A stretch of 64,000 bases of DNA from a bacterium. GTDB lineage: Bacteria; Cyanobacteriota; Vampirovibrionia; Obscuribacterales; Obscuribacteraceae. Where the stretch lies: contig WGMS01000021.1 of the NCBI GenBank assembly GCA_016124935.1, forward strand, positions 1-64,000. Direction: 5' to 3'. This document shows positions 34,586 to 42,669 of this stretch, one piece after another. Below the pieces are notes generated by a model. It saw only the letters and a list, made by a program, of their open reading frames with translations. It had not been told where the DNA came from and did not search any database. A program made the position numbers and the translations under genes. Each line of letters begins with the position of its first letter. The first letter of the stretch is position 1.

Positions 34586-36172
34586 ATGGTTGACCCGAAA
34601 CGAGTCGAGTGGCTGCATTGGCGCGGATACAGTACAGATAGCCGTATCGACCTCTCAGGCTGGAATGAAGGCTTCTCTTTTCCGGCAGTTTCGCTTAAGA
34701 AAATTCCCTACTGTGCAGAGTCATTCAACTTATTGAGCACCGTGGATTTTACCGATAGGGTCAAACTGCAAGAGAATCTTTTTGAGAGCATTGACCATTC
34801 GGCGATGGCTTGCATCTACATGGGGGTGATGAAGCCATCAGAATTCGAGCTGCTGCAAAACCAGTTGAAAGACTGTACAAAAGCGATGTTGAGACTTGTC
34901 CAGATTACGGCACAAGATGGTATCGACGGCAGTGAGCTAGCGACTTTGCTAAAATCGATCAATCCAAAGCAAGCAGATTATCTAAAGTCTGCTCTGGAGA
35001 GCTCCGTCTATTTCTATGCCAACCAGGGCTTCAGCAACCCGTTTCACAACATCAAAAACCAGCCCCTCTATCTAGACTATGGTGTTGATTTACTGTGCAA
35101 CGGCTCTAACTTCATGCTATCGGAATTTCAAGTGCGATACATGACACCGTTCGCACACCTGCTGTCCGACCTATCCGATGCCTATGAAAGTACTTTCCCG
35201 GACCTCTTTCTAAAGTTCGGTCTTAAAAAAGACACTTATGAAACCAGGCGAAACAAGCATGTCATAGAATGCTTTGAAAAATTTAGAGAGGTTTCCGGCA
35301 AAAACAAAGAGCTGACTAAAGTCGTACTCGACGCCTGGTGTTATAGAAAAAACAGAGGTGCGAGCCTTGAAAGCACAGCTAAAAGCCTGTCTGCTGACTA
35401 TGTCTTATTTGACGAGCTGAAAGCCGAGCACAACAAACACGAAGAGAAATACAGGGACAAATTCCTTGCGATCTACAACCAGGCAGCGCTCAATCTTATC
35501 GATCCCGTTGATGATTTCTATGGCAAGTTAAACGTAGAGAAGCTAGAATACTATGACGAACTGGCCTGGCAAAACTTGCTGGAGAGATACTTGAGTGGTG
35601 GGGTATATCTGGCAAGTCCACCGCTCACCGACATCATCAATGATAAAGGGCTGAGTTCGGTCATTCCCGATATCTATAGAGTCTTGTTTGGCGAAGAGCT
35701 CAAAATTCCGATCGTAAATTCCACAGCGTGTTGGTCCTACAAAAATCACAAGGAAGCAAATAAAGCTGTCCTAGAAATGGCTAAGGCGGAGAAAGACAAA
35801 TTCGTGATCTCGCATCGCTACCTTGAAGGCGGGCTTGGCATCAGAGTTGGTCGCACTCTAGATCAAGAGGAATGGGACTCTTTCATCGACGCGTTCGTGG
35901 CTGAAAGTCCCTATCTCTATGTTTTGCGCGATCACTTCGAAATGGATCCGGATATGTCACTGAGGATGCTTTGCTCCGCTTCTATAGAAACTTTGACCAG
36001 CGATGTAAAAAGCGCCAAGCTCGAGCTGAGTGATACCATCTATGCACGATTCACCACAACCTCACCGCTATCCAGTGACAATCACAGATCTTTCTTGATT
36101 TTTCCATCTGCTAAAGATGGTCCTGCTCCCACTTATGAGATAGTCGAATCGAATTCATCATCTGCCCGGTGA
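34586..36172 (+). CDS. Probable circularly permuted ATP-grasp ligase
   Basis: 528 residues. The region near residues 350-460 fits circularly permuted ATP-grasp proteins: GLSSVIPDIYRVLFGEEL, then KFVISHRYLEGGLGIRVGR in the place of the ATP-binding lysine/glycine strand, and SPYLYVLRDHFEMD in the place of the usual PxxYVxQE strand. The N-terminal 330 residues are unassigned. Such enzymes form amide bonds with ATP. Assignment is by motif pattern only. Last gene of the operon, starting immediately at the GNAT stop. Confidence 0.5.
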   Translation: MVDPKRVEWLHWRGYSTDSRIDLSGWNEGFSFPAVSLKKIPYCAESFNLLSTVDFTDRVKLQENLFESIDHSAMACIYMGVMKPSEFELLQNQLKDCTKAMLRLVQITAQDGIDGSELATLLKSINPKQADYLKSALESSVYFYANQGFSNPFHNIKNQPLYLDYGVDLLCNGSNFMLSEFQVRYMTPFAHLLSDLSDAYESTFPDLFLKFGLKKDTYETRRNKHVIECFEKFREVSGKNKELTKVVLDAWCYRKNRGASLESTAKSLSADYVLFDELKAEHNKHEEKYRDKFLAIYNQAALNLIDPVDDFYGKLNVEKLEYYDELAWQNLLERYLSGGVYLASPPLTDIINDKGLSSVIPDIYRVLFGEELKIPIVNSTACWSYKNHKEANKAVLEMAKAEKDKFVISHRYLEGGLGIRVGRTLDQEEWDSFIDAFVAESPYLYVLRDHFEMDPDMSLRMLCSASIETLTSDVKSAKLELSDTIYARFTTTSPLSSDNHRSFLIFPSAKDGPAPTYEIVESNSSSAR

Positions 36173-36307
36173 TTCTTTGTCCGACTCACTCGGATGAAAA
36201 ATACTGCCCAGGTAAGAGCCAGGCACCCACGGCTGCCGAACTCACGCATGTCATCAATCTATAAAAGGCAGTGGCATGTTTTCCTCATAAAACAGAACCT
36301 GTCCATT

Positions 36308-36348
36308 TGGCAGCCCGCCAGGCAGGATAATCGTAGGTCCAATAGCTT
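36308..36348. repeat. Short sequence shared with the 28.8-kb kinase remnant
   Basis: On the minus strand this stretch can be read as YDYPAWRAAKWTGS. The fragment at 28760-28800 reads NDYLAWRAAKVGYW from nearly identical DNA (about 30 of 35 bases). The 230-base gap 36173-36403 holds no intact gene. It is either a remnant of the same gene family or a small dispersed coding-like repeat. Confidence 0.4.
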
Positions 36349-36403
36349 CCTTTCAAGTGACGGATTAACGAATTGTCAATCAATCGACCACGGATCGTTA
36401 AAC

Positions 36404-37357
36404 TCACGAAGCAAACAAATATCTAGTTAAATGAAAAAACACTGGAGCAGCAAAACAAATTGAGTCCACTCTGTCGAGAATGCCCCCGTGCCCCGGCAGA
36501 ATGCGACTGTAATCTTTGATGCCGGAATCCCTCTTTACTGCGGACAGAACCAAATCGCCTCCGGTGCCAAGCACACTGATTAATAGAGCCACACAGAAGG
36601 CTTCTACCGGGACGAATGGTGTCAGACCATGCATCAGCGCCCCGCACCCGCCAGCAACAATGATACCACCGACGAAACCTTCCAAAGTCTTGTTAGGGCT
36701 AACACTCTTGCTTAATGGCGTGCGCCCTATAGCCTTTCCGACGACGTACTGCGCCACATCAGAGATTTGAACTACCACCGCCAGGAAACACAACAACTTT
36801 ACCGACGCACCCTGAACGCCTCCAAGATCAAGCATCAATATCGCCGGTGCGTGACTGACAAAATATATGCACAACAAAAAACACCATTGAATTCTTGCTA
36901 TACGAGAAAGAAAATCGCGATTATCACCACCGACGGCGCACATCAGTGGTATCACAACAGAGGCATAAACAGGAATAAAAATGGCAAACAGACCATACCA
37001 ACCAGTGGCAACGAGATAATACTGGCAGGGCAGGACAATTAGAACACCTGTTAGAAGAGCCAGATGATCGGCTTTTCGAGTGGGGCAGATGGTCAGAAAC
37101 TCTCTCAACGCAAGAAATGAAATGGCAGCAAACAGCAATACAGAACAGTGCTTACCAATCATCACCGACAAAGAAAACAATCCTATCAAAAGCCACCAGG
37201 TATTGAGCCTCTGATTGAGATTTTCCAGTACCTCGCTCCGCCCTTGCGACTTCTTTTTGTATAGAAGAATTCGCCCCACCAGCGTACTGAGACTGAGCAC
37301 CACCAGCAACACACCGAACAAACCTGCCAGATCCGGATCTGCAAATACTGAACTCAT
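36404..37357 (-). CDS. CdsA-family phosphatidate cytidylyltransferase
   Basis: 317 residues with about eight hydrophobic spans. The CdsA signature is clear: SPNKTLEGFVGGIIVAGG (matching S-x-x-K-x-x-E-G-x-x-G) and, near the end, KRDSGIKDYSRILPGHGG, then ILDRVDS. The enzyme makes CDP-diacylglycerol (or a CDP-activated analogue) at the membrane. It is last in a leftward unit with a PlsC-type acyltransferase and a CDP-alcohol phosphatidyltransferase, overlapping the former by four bases. Probably an accessory paralogue like E. coli YnbB rather than the housekeeping copy. Confidence 0.85.
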   Translation of the reverse strand: MSSVFADPDLAGLFGVLLVVLSLSTLVGRILLYKKKSQGRSEVLENLNQRLNTWWLLIGLFSLSVMIGKHCSVLLFAAISFLALREFLTICPTRKADHLALLTGVLIVLPCQYYLVATGWYGLFAIFIPVYASVVIPLMCAVGGDNRDFLSRIARIQWCFLLCIYFVSHAPAILMLDLGGVQGASVKLLCFLAVVVQISDVAQYVVGKAIGRTPLSKSVSPNKTLEGFVGGIIVAGGCGALMHGLTPFVPVEAFCVALLISVLGTGGDLVLSAVKRDSGIKDYSRILPGHGGILDRVDSICFAAPVFFHLTRYLFAS

Positions 37358-37944
37358 GCGACCCTACACTTCTCTATCTCGACTCGCGCTCTTCGACCAA
37401 ACTGCCTTTTGTCTTCGTCCTCCAACAAATGAATCGGCTCACCAAAAGTGACAGAACACATGACGGGCAGAGGAAGAGAGACGCCTTTAGGGAGCACCCT
37501 GTTGGCATTGTGCACATAAACCGGCACCAGCTCATACTCCGGTCTCTTTCTTGCGATGTGATAGAGTCCGCTCTTCAATTCGGCGACATCCGGTCCTTCT
37601 GTTCTGCCGCCTTCAGGAAAAATAATCACGGACCTTCCGCTGTCCAACTCATTGATAATTGCAGCGACCGGATTGTTGCACCGCCCTATATTAGTTCGCT
37701 CGATAAAAACAGAGTCGAAGATTCTGCTGGCTACCCAGTGCCGCACTTTGTTCTTGCACCAATAGTCGGCAGCCGCCGCTGCCACAGTCGATTCTCTCGT
37801 CTCCTTCGGTAGTGCCGACCAGACGAGCAAGAAATCGATGTGACTTGTATGATTCGAAAAATAAACTCTCGGTGCGCCGGATGAAAGAGAGAGCTTGCTA
37901 CTGACCGTCAGCCCAAATGCCTTTCGCACCACCAACGCGATCAT
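37354..37944 (-). CDS. PlsC-type acyltransferase
   Basis: 197 residues from ATG 37944, five bases after the upstream stop. Motif I is NHTSHIDF (N-H-x4-D) near residue 33, and motif III is FPEGGRTEG. These belong to 1-acyl-glycerol-phosphate acyltransferases, which add a second acyl chain to lysophosphatidate. At about 197 residues it lacks the extra N-terminal helices of full PlsC. It is translationally coupled to the CdsA-like gene. Confidence 0.85.
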   Translation of the reverse strand: MIALVVRKAFGLTVSSKLSLSSGAPRVYFSNHTSHIDFLLVWSALPKETRESTVAAAAADYWCKNKVRHWVASRIFDSVFIERTNIGRCNNPVAAIINELDSGRSVIIFPEGGRTEGPDVAELKSGLYHIARKRPEYELVPVYVHNANRVLPKGVSLPLPVMCSVTFGEPIHLLEDEDKRQFGRRARVEIEKCRVA

Positions 37945-37949
37945 GTTGG

Positions 37950-38603
37950 CTAAACTGTGCTCTGAAGATATTCGGCTAATCGTTTTGTTCTGAGAATACA
38001 CGTTAATATACCTCCTGAGAGGATTACAACAAGTGTTGCGAGGAGAGACCAGTGGGTTCCGTATAAGAGCGCTTCTACCGCAGCGACACAGCAACCACCT
38101 ATGATTACAAACATGCGATGCTGCTTCGCCATGGGTCCCGAGAAATCCTGCGGTGCACCACAGGCACCACCGTATGCTCGGATGTACGCTGTAAGCGCAG
38201 CCACAAGTGCGCAGGCCCAGCCGAGGGTATTGCCAATCGGATCTATTCCTGCCGTATAGCCAAAGGCAATCAAAATCAAACTGTCGGAAACTCTGTCGGG
38301 AAAGTCGTTGAACAGTGCTCCGATTGAAGTCTTGTATCCTCCTTCAATGGCCATGATGCCATCAATCAGATTGCAGAGCAGACGACCGACTACGCAAACC
38401 ACTACAATACCAAGAGAGGCGAGCTCGACCGACTTACTCAATGCAACTGCCGACAGTGCCGCTACCAGCGAGAACAGCACACTAATCAGAGAGACATGGT
38501 TAGGTCTCAATCCAATCCGAAGCAAAAGCCTGGCACAAGCCAGCACCAGAGAATTCTCCCGACCGGACACCGGGCGCCGATCAAGAGATACAACACTTTT
38601 CAT
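37950..38603 (-). CDS. CDP-alcohol phosphatidyltransferase (YnbA-like)
   Basis: 217 residues from ATG 38603 (GAGGAG upstream) with several hydrophobic helices. The active-site region reads NLIDGIMAIEGG ... GALFNDFPDRVSD, a variant of the D-G-x2-A-R-x8-G-x3-D-x3-D motif in which the Arg is replaced. YnbA-type proteins show the same variant. The enzyme swaps CMP on a CDP-lipid for an alcohol, creating a phospholipid headgroup. It is first of the three-gene lipid unit. Confidence 0.8.
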   Translation of the reverse strand: MKSVVSLDRRPVSGRENSLVLACARLLLRIGLRPNHVSLISVLFSLVAALSAVALSKSVELASLGIVVVCVVGRLLCNLIDGIMAIEGGYKTSIGALFNDFPDRVSDSLILIAFGYTAGIDPIGNTLGWACALVAALTAYIRAYGGACGAPQDFSGPMAKQHRMFVIIGGCCVAAVEALLYGTHWSLLATLVVILSGGILTCILRTKRLAEYLQSTV

Positions 38604-38905
38604 TTTGTCTCCTCGCAAAAGAGCCTGACCTTAGTCTATTCAGTTGCGGCTGGGACCATTATTGCGCGGAGTCATCTGAGAAATCTTTGCGCTTCAACAC
38701 TTCGCAAAGTGTTTCGAAAATTGCCGTTGTGTACCATGGGTTATCGACCACCTTCAAGAGCTACCGGGCGACCTCGCGGGTCCTGATATAGTTGTAATAG
38801 AACCTGCCGCTCGAATTTGATGACACCAGAGCCGCCAGCCGAGGTCATGACAGCACCGGCAGAAGGACTAGCTCGCTGAAAGATAGTCCCCTGCCTCTCA
38901 AACCT

Positions 38906-38929
38906 ATTTGGTTGGTTGACCAACTAAAT
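38906..38929. repeat. 24-bp palindromic dispersed repeat, copy C
   Basis: Identical to the reverse complement of copy A (12802-12825). It lies in the 400-base gap 38604-39007, which contains no gene I can support, about 80 bp before a TA-module start. CCCCTGCCTC at 38888-38897 is the inverted form of the 10-mer beside copy A. Confidence 0.8.
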
Positions 38930-38957
38930 TCTGGGAACTCGTGTGCGAAAACATATG

Positions 38958-38987
38958 CTTGACATATATGTCAAGTTCGACTACTCT
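38958..38987 (+). promoter_or_regulatory. TA promoter with 18-bp palindrome
   Basis: TTGACA (38959-38964), 17 bp, then TACTCT. The -35 lies inside a perfect 18-bp palindrome, CTTGACATATATGTCAAG (38958-38975), an obvious repressor site for the XRE protein of this module. Confidence 0.65.
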
Positions 38988-39007
38988 GTCACTATAGAGA
39001 AAAAACC

Positions 39008-39562
39008 ATGCTGCCTGAATTCACCGATGATGGAATACTACCACCTGGAGACTACCCCCTCTCCATAGAACAGCTTCGCAACTCATACCTGGTAACAGGA
39101 GCAGGTCTAAACTCTACTTCCTGGGATAAAAAGTGGAGAGCCCTCCTTGTGGACAACTTGGAGAAAATGACAAATCAGCTTAGAACATTTGGCATCAGCA
39201 ATATTTTCATTGATGGCTCTTTTGTAGAGAGGAAAGACCATCCGAACGACATCGATGGATATTTTGAGTGCCCTTTGCGATATTTTGCATCAGGCAAGCT
39301 AGAAAAAGACTTGAACTTACTCGATCCAGGCGTTTGGACATGGTCTCCCAAAAGCCTTCGCGACAACCCGAATTCGGCTAAAAGACAGCTACCCATGTGG
39401 CTAATCTACAGAGTTGAATTGTATCCACACTATGGTCAACCTGCTGGATTGAAAGACAAATATGGTAACGAACTACAGTTTCCATCGGCATTCAGACAGA
39501 GCAGAAGAGACGGCAAGCCAAAGGGAATTGTTCCATTGATCAAGGAGTCGCAAAATGATTAA
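39008..39562 (+). CDS. Nucleotidyltransferase-fold toxin (DUF6932-like)
   Basis: 184 residues. The sequence FTDDGILPPGDYPL at the start, and IFIDGSFVERKDHPNDIDGY in the middle (G-S-x9-D-x-D), match the DUF6932 group of small nucleotidyltransferases found in type II TA-like pairs. It could modify tRNA or another nucleotide substrate. It overlaps the XRE gene by eight bases. Key acidic residues are intact. Confidence 0.75.
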   Translation: MLPEFTDDGILPPGDYPLSIEQLRNSYLVTGAGLNSTSWDKKWRALLVDNLEKMTNQLRTFGISNIFIDGSFVERKDHPNDIDGYFECPLRYFASGKLEKDLNLLDPGVWTWSPKSLRDNPNSAKRQLPMWLIYRVELYPHYGQPAGLKDKYGNELQFPSAFRQSRRDGKPKGIVPLIKESQND

Positions 39563-40010
39563 AACTGACAAAGATTACCGCGAGTGCCTCCAAAAGCTTG
39601 ACCAAGATCTAGCGTTCATTGAGAAACAAAGAGTGTCTTTGAAACAGCAACAATTAACCAACAAAGAGATAGAAAAAGCTCTAGAACCACACTACACATT
39701 TTACGAACAGCTGAAAGATGAGGTCAGTTGGTACGAGAGAATTCAACGCAGAGATTTCGGAGACATCCTCAATCTAACGGAGCTGGGTCGCATTCTGGTC
39801 TCTTTAAGAATCGTGAATGGTATCACTCAACGAGAGCTAGCGGCCAAGATGGGAGTTGATGAATCTCAAGTATCCAGGGACGAAAGAAATGAGTACCATG
39901 GCATCACCTTAGACCGTGCCCAAAAGATTCTCGACGTGATGCAAGAGAAGCTTGTTACGCGCGTTGAAGAGAGACCTGTTTTGAGAAAACAAACAGCTAC
40001 CGCTAAATGA
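39555..40010 (+). CDS. XRE-family antitoxin/repressor
   Basis: 151 residues. The N-terminal half is a charged helical region (residues 5-55). The C-terminal half carries a helix-turn-helix: LRIVNGITQRELAAKMGVDE, then SQVSRDERN. It probably neutralises the preceding nucleotidyltransferase and represses through the 18-bp palindrome upstream. Unusually, its stop overlaps the start of a secreted CAP-domain gene (ATGA, 40007-40010). Confidence 0.75.
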   Translation: MIKTDKDYRECLQKLDQDLAFIEKQRVSLKQQQLTNKEIEKALEPHYTFYEQLKDEVSWYERIQRRDFGDILNLTELGRILVSLRIVNGITQRELAAKMGVDESQVSRDERNEYHGITLDRAQKILDVMQEKLVTRVEERPVLRKQTATAK

Positions 40011-40552
40011 GTCGCCTCCTGTTAAAACCGCTGGCGATACTAACTATTTGCATATCTTTCGCGTGGTTTCTCTGCGCTCAGCACTGTCTAGCCGAGAAGT
40101 CCGATGTGCACATATCCAAGCCAGAGCGTTTGCTCTTCGAAAAGATCAACGAAGATAGAAAAAGCGAGAATTTGCCCGCGCTGCCGCTGGACAAAACGCT
40201 GTGCAAAATTGCGCGCGCCCACGCCGACGACATGCTCAAGAACGACTTCTTCGGACACACCGGCTCTGATGGACGACACACTCAGCAGAGGGCGCGGCAG
40301 GCAGGTCCTCGAGTGCCCGTTTACGAGAACATTGGCTGGCGTTCCGGTCCCGACCCCAAGCCCGAGATGGTTCTGGAGATACAAAAGTCCTTTATGAGCG
40401 AGCCTAAGGATCAGCCAAACCACAGGTACATAATGATGCTGGATAAACTGAAATTTGTCGGCGTCGGCGTGCCACAGAAAAACGATCAGGTGGCTATCGT
40501 CCAGGTGTTTACCGACGGTGAGCCTACTGAGACAACCCCACTAGGTCAATAA
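40007..40552 (+). CDS. Secreted CAP/SCP-domain protein (YkwD-like)
   Basis: 181 residues with a signal peptide (residues 1-29, LLKPLAILTICISFAWFL, cleavage near CLAEK). The CAP fold is shown by RLLFEKINEDRKSENLPAL, the first His in ARAHADDML, FFGHTGSDG, YENIGW and NHRYIMM, which together carry the His/Glu quartet. Such extracellular proteins are of varied function. It is translationally coupled to a TA antitoxin, which is odd for an exported protein. Confidence 0.8.
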   Translation: MSRLLLKPLAILTICISFAWFLCAQHCLAEKSDVHISKPERLLFEKINEDRKSENLPALPLDKTLCKIARAHADDMLKNDFFGHTGSDGRHTQQRARQAGPRVPVYENIGWRSGPDPKPEMVLEIQKSFMSEPKDQPNHRYIMMLDKLKFVGVGVPQKNDQVAIVQVFTDGEPTETTPLGQ

Positions 40553-40603
40553 ATACAACCGCCCCCCAGACTGGCATTGACAAGCGAGTTCACCCAAGTG
40601 GTT

Positions 40604-41065
40604 CTATAAGGGCTCAATCCCAGCGGGCAAGTCTTCCAGCTTTGTGATACCACCGAAGCCTTTCTCAAATTGCTCGACCAACTGCTCTTGCTTGACCGAG
40701 CTCACGACCATGCGCCCCGAGATATAGTAATCCTGAAAAGACGGCACCGTCACAAAGCGCAGAACCGACGCCTGCCTGTAGTGGATGCAGGATGATGCCT
40801 CAAAGGCATTGTAAGAAAGCTCGCCCCAGATGGCATACATCAATGTCGCCATATCGCGCATCGACGAGAAACTCTCGCCCACCCGCCCCTTTAGCTCCAA
40901 CATGCAGAGCGGTTCGTTAATCAGCTCGGAGCTTGCCGCCACCATAGAGCCGTTACAACAGAAGTAATTGTCAACGTCGTGGAAGAATCCGCAGCCCGGG
41001 TCGACCGGCGGATAGACTCGCTCGATGGTCTCGATTATGGTGTTAATGGTGAGGTCGTCATGCAT
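40604..41065 (-). CDS. Hypothetical protein
   Basis: 153 residues, cytoplasmic. It contains a cysteine-rich stretch (PGCGFFHDVDNYFCCNG, residues 23-39) and an aromatic C-terminal half. A TATAAT ends nine bases before ATG 41065, so the leader is very short or absent. No domain recognised. It stands alone between the CAP gene and the P450. Confidence 0.55.
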   Translation of the reverse strand: MHDDLTINTIIETIERVYPPVDPGCGFFHDVDNYFCCNGSMVAASSELINEPLCMLELKGRVGESFSSMRDMATLMYAIWGELSYNAFEASSCIHYRQASVLRFVTVPSFQDYYISGRMVVSSVKQEQLVEQFEKGFGGITKLEDLPAGIEPL

Positions 41066-41221
41066 GCTCGCTATTATAACTTCTGATTGTTGACAGCTCC
41101 GGGAATCAACACAACCCCGTTATTCACCCACATGGGCGACCTTGGCAAGCTGGCATCTCATTTAACCCAGAACCGCATGCCATCGGCTACACTATCCGGA
41201 CTATATATCAACGAGATATCG

Positions 41222-41300
41222 ACCCATCAACCACGGCCAGAGCCACAGGTACAGAAACAAGTAGAGACACAAATACAGAAACAAGTACCGACAAATACAC
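41222..41300. repeat. Degenerate CAG/ACA-rich repeat before the P450 gene
   Basis: Repeats of the type CAGAAACAAGTA and ACAGAAACAA lie 50-130 bp before the P450 start. A frame through them would give Gln/Val/Thr repeats, but I see no support for translation. It belongs to the same class of short-unit repeats found inside other genes of this window. Confidence 0.5.
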
Positions 41301-41349
41301 AGCCAGAAAAACGGTCAGAGCATAAGCAACAACAGACGGGAGTAGAACA

Positions 41350-42579
41350 GTGTCCAAACAGTCGACCAAACTAGCCGATCCCATGAGCCCCCTCAGCCCC
41401 GAGTTCCTCCAGGACCCGTATCCTACGCTCGACAAAATGCGCCAGGAAGACCCCGTTCTCTGGAGCGAAACCGGCAAATACTGGATAGTCACCCGCTACG
41501 ACGATGTCTACAGCATCCTGAAAACGCTCACCTACGAAAAAGGGCTGCAACGCTGGAAGCAGGTCAACCCCCTGGCTCAGTTCATCCCGCCCGTCCGCAA
41601 GCTGACCGAATCCCGCAAGAAGTGGATGCTCAACATGGACCCGCCCGATCACACCCGTCTGCGGTCTCTCGTAAACAAAGCCTTCACGCCCTCTATGGTC
41701 GCCGGCATGCGCGACCACATCAAAGAGATTGCCGACTATTTGCTCGATCAGGTTCAGGACAAAGAAGAGTTCGATCTGGTCGCTGACTATGCCTTCCCGC
41801 TGCCGGTCACGGTTATCGCCGAGATGCTCGGAGTGCCTGCCACCGATCGGGACAAGTTTCACAAATGGTCCACGTCCATGACCGAGACCCTCGAGCCTGC
41901 GGTCAGCATGAGCCATATGATGAAGGCGAACAAAGCCACCGAAGAGATAATCGAATATCTGCGTCCCCTGGTCGCCGAGCGCCGCAAGTCGCCCAAGGAC
42001 GATCTCATCTCCGCCCTGGTCGCCGCCGAAGAGGACGGTCAGAAGCTGACCGAAGACGAGCTCCTGAATAACTGCATCCTTATTCTGGTCGCCGGTCACG
42101 AGACCACGGTGAATCTAATAGGCAACACCGTGCGCTGCCTGCTCAGCCACCCCGATCAACTTGCCCTGCTCAAAGAGAAACCCGAACTGATGAAGGGGGC
42201 CATCGGCGAGACCCTGCGCTATGAGAGCCCGGTGCAGCTTGTTCGTCGCCTCGCCCACGAGAAGACCGAGCTGCGCGGCAAGCAGATAGCCGAGCGCGAC
42301 ATGCTGGTTTTGATGCTGGGCGCCGCCAATAGAGACCCCGAAGCCTACGAAGAGCCGAACAAATTCGATATCACCCGTGATACCAAAAAGCATGTCGCCT
42401 TCGGTCACGGCATCCACCACTGCCTGGGGTCGTCTCTGGCAGAGGCGGAAGGCGAGGTCGCCATCAGCACCTTGTTGGAGCGGCTGCCAAATATAGCTCT
42501 CAAGACCGAAGATATCAAAATCCGCATGCCCTTCGCCCTGCGCGGTCCCAAAGAGCTGTGGGTCAAAGCCAACAGATAG
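41350..42579 (+). CDS. Cytochrome P450
   Basis: 409 residues from GTG 41350 (GGGAG 7 bases upstream). Soluble bacterial class: I-helix oxygen-binding AGHETT (248-253), the ExxR pair in ETLRYESPVQLVRR, and the heme loop FGHGIHHCLG with ligand C358. It needs ferredoxin/reductase partners, none of which are encoded nearby. The family context resembles CYP107/CYP102-like monooxygenases acting on lipids or macrocycles; the substrate cannot be inferred. Higher GC than the TA region to the left. Confidence 0.95.
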   Translation: MSKQSTKLADPMSPLSPEFLQDPYPTLDKMRQEDPVLWSETGKYWIVTRYDDVYSILKTLTYEKGLQRWKQVNPLAQFIPPVRKLTESRKKWMLNMDPPDHTRLRSLVNKAFTPSMVAGMRDHIKEIADYLLDQVQDKEEFDLVADYAFPLPVTVIAEMLGVPATDRDKFHKWSTSMTETLEPAVSMSHMMKANKATEEIIEYLRPLVAERRKSPKDDLISALVAAEEDGQKLTEDELLNNCILILVAGHETTVNLIGNTVRCLLSHPDQLALLKEKPELMKGAIGETLRYESPVQLVRRLAHEKTELRGKQIAERDMLVLMLGAANRDPEAYEEPNKFDITRDTKKHVAFGHGIHHCLGSSLAEAEGEVAISTLLERLPNIALKTEDIKIRMPFALRGPKELWVKANR

Positions 42580-42669
42580 AGAATACATATTGATCTGAAA
42601 TTGATTCAAAATTGATTCGAAATTGATATGAAGCTGTCATCGCCTGGCATCTGAAGTAAAATCAGAAGA

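Noticed and set aside
41087..41374. A plus-strand frame before and overlapping the P450 start
   Set aside because: Its sequence derives largely from the CAG/ACA-type repeat; it begins with TTG and lacks a ribosome binding site. Kept as a repeat only.
41371..42099. A 242-codon minus-strand open frame
   Set aside because: Antisense to the P450, which has all signature motifs.
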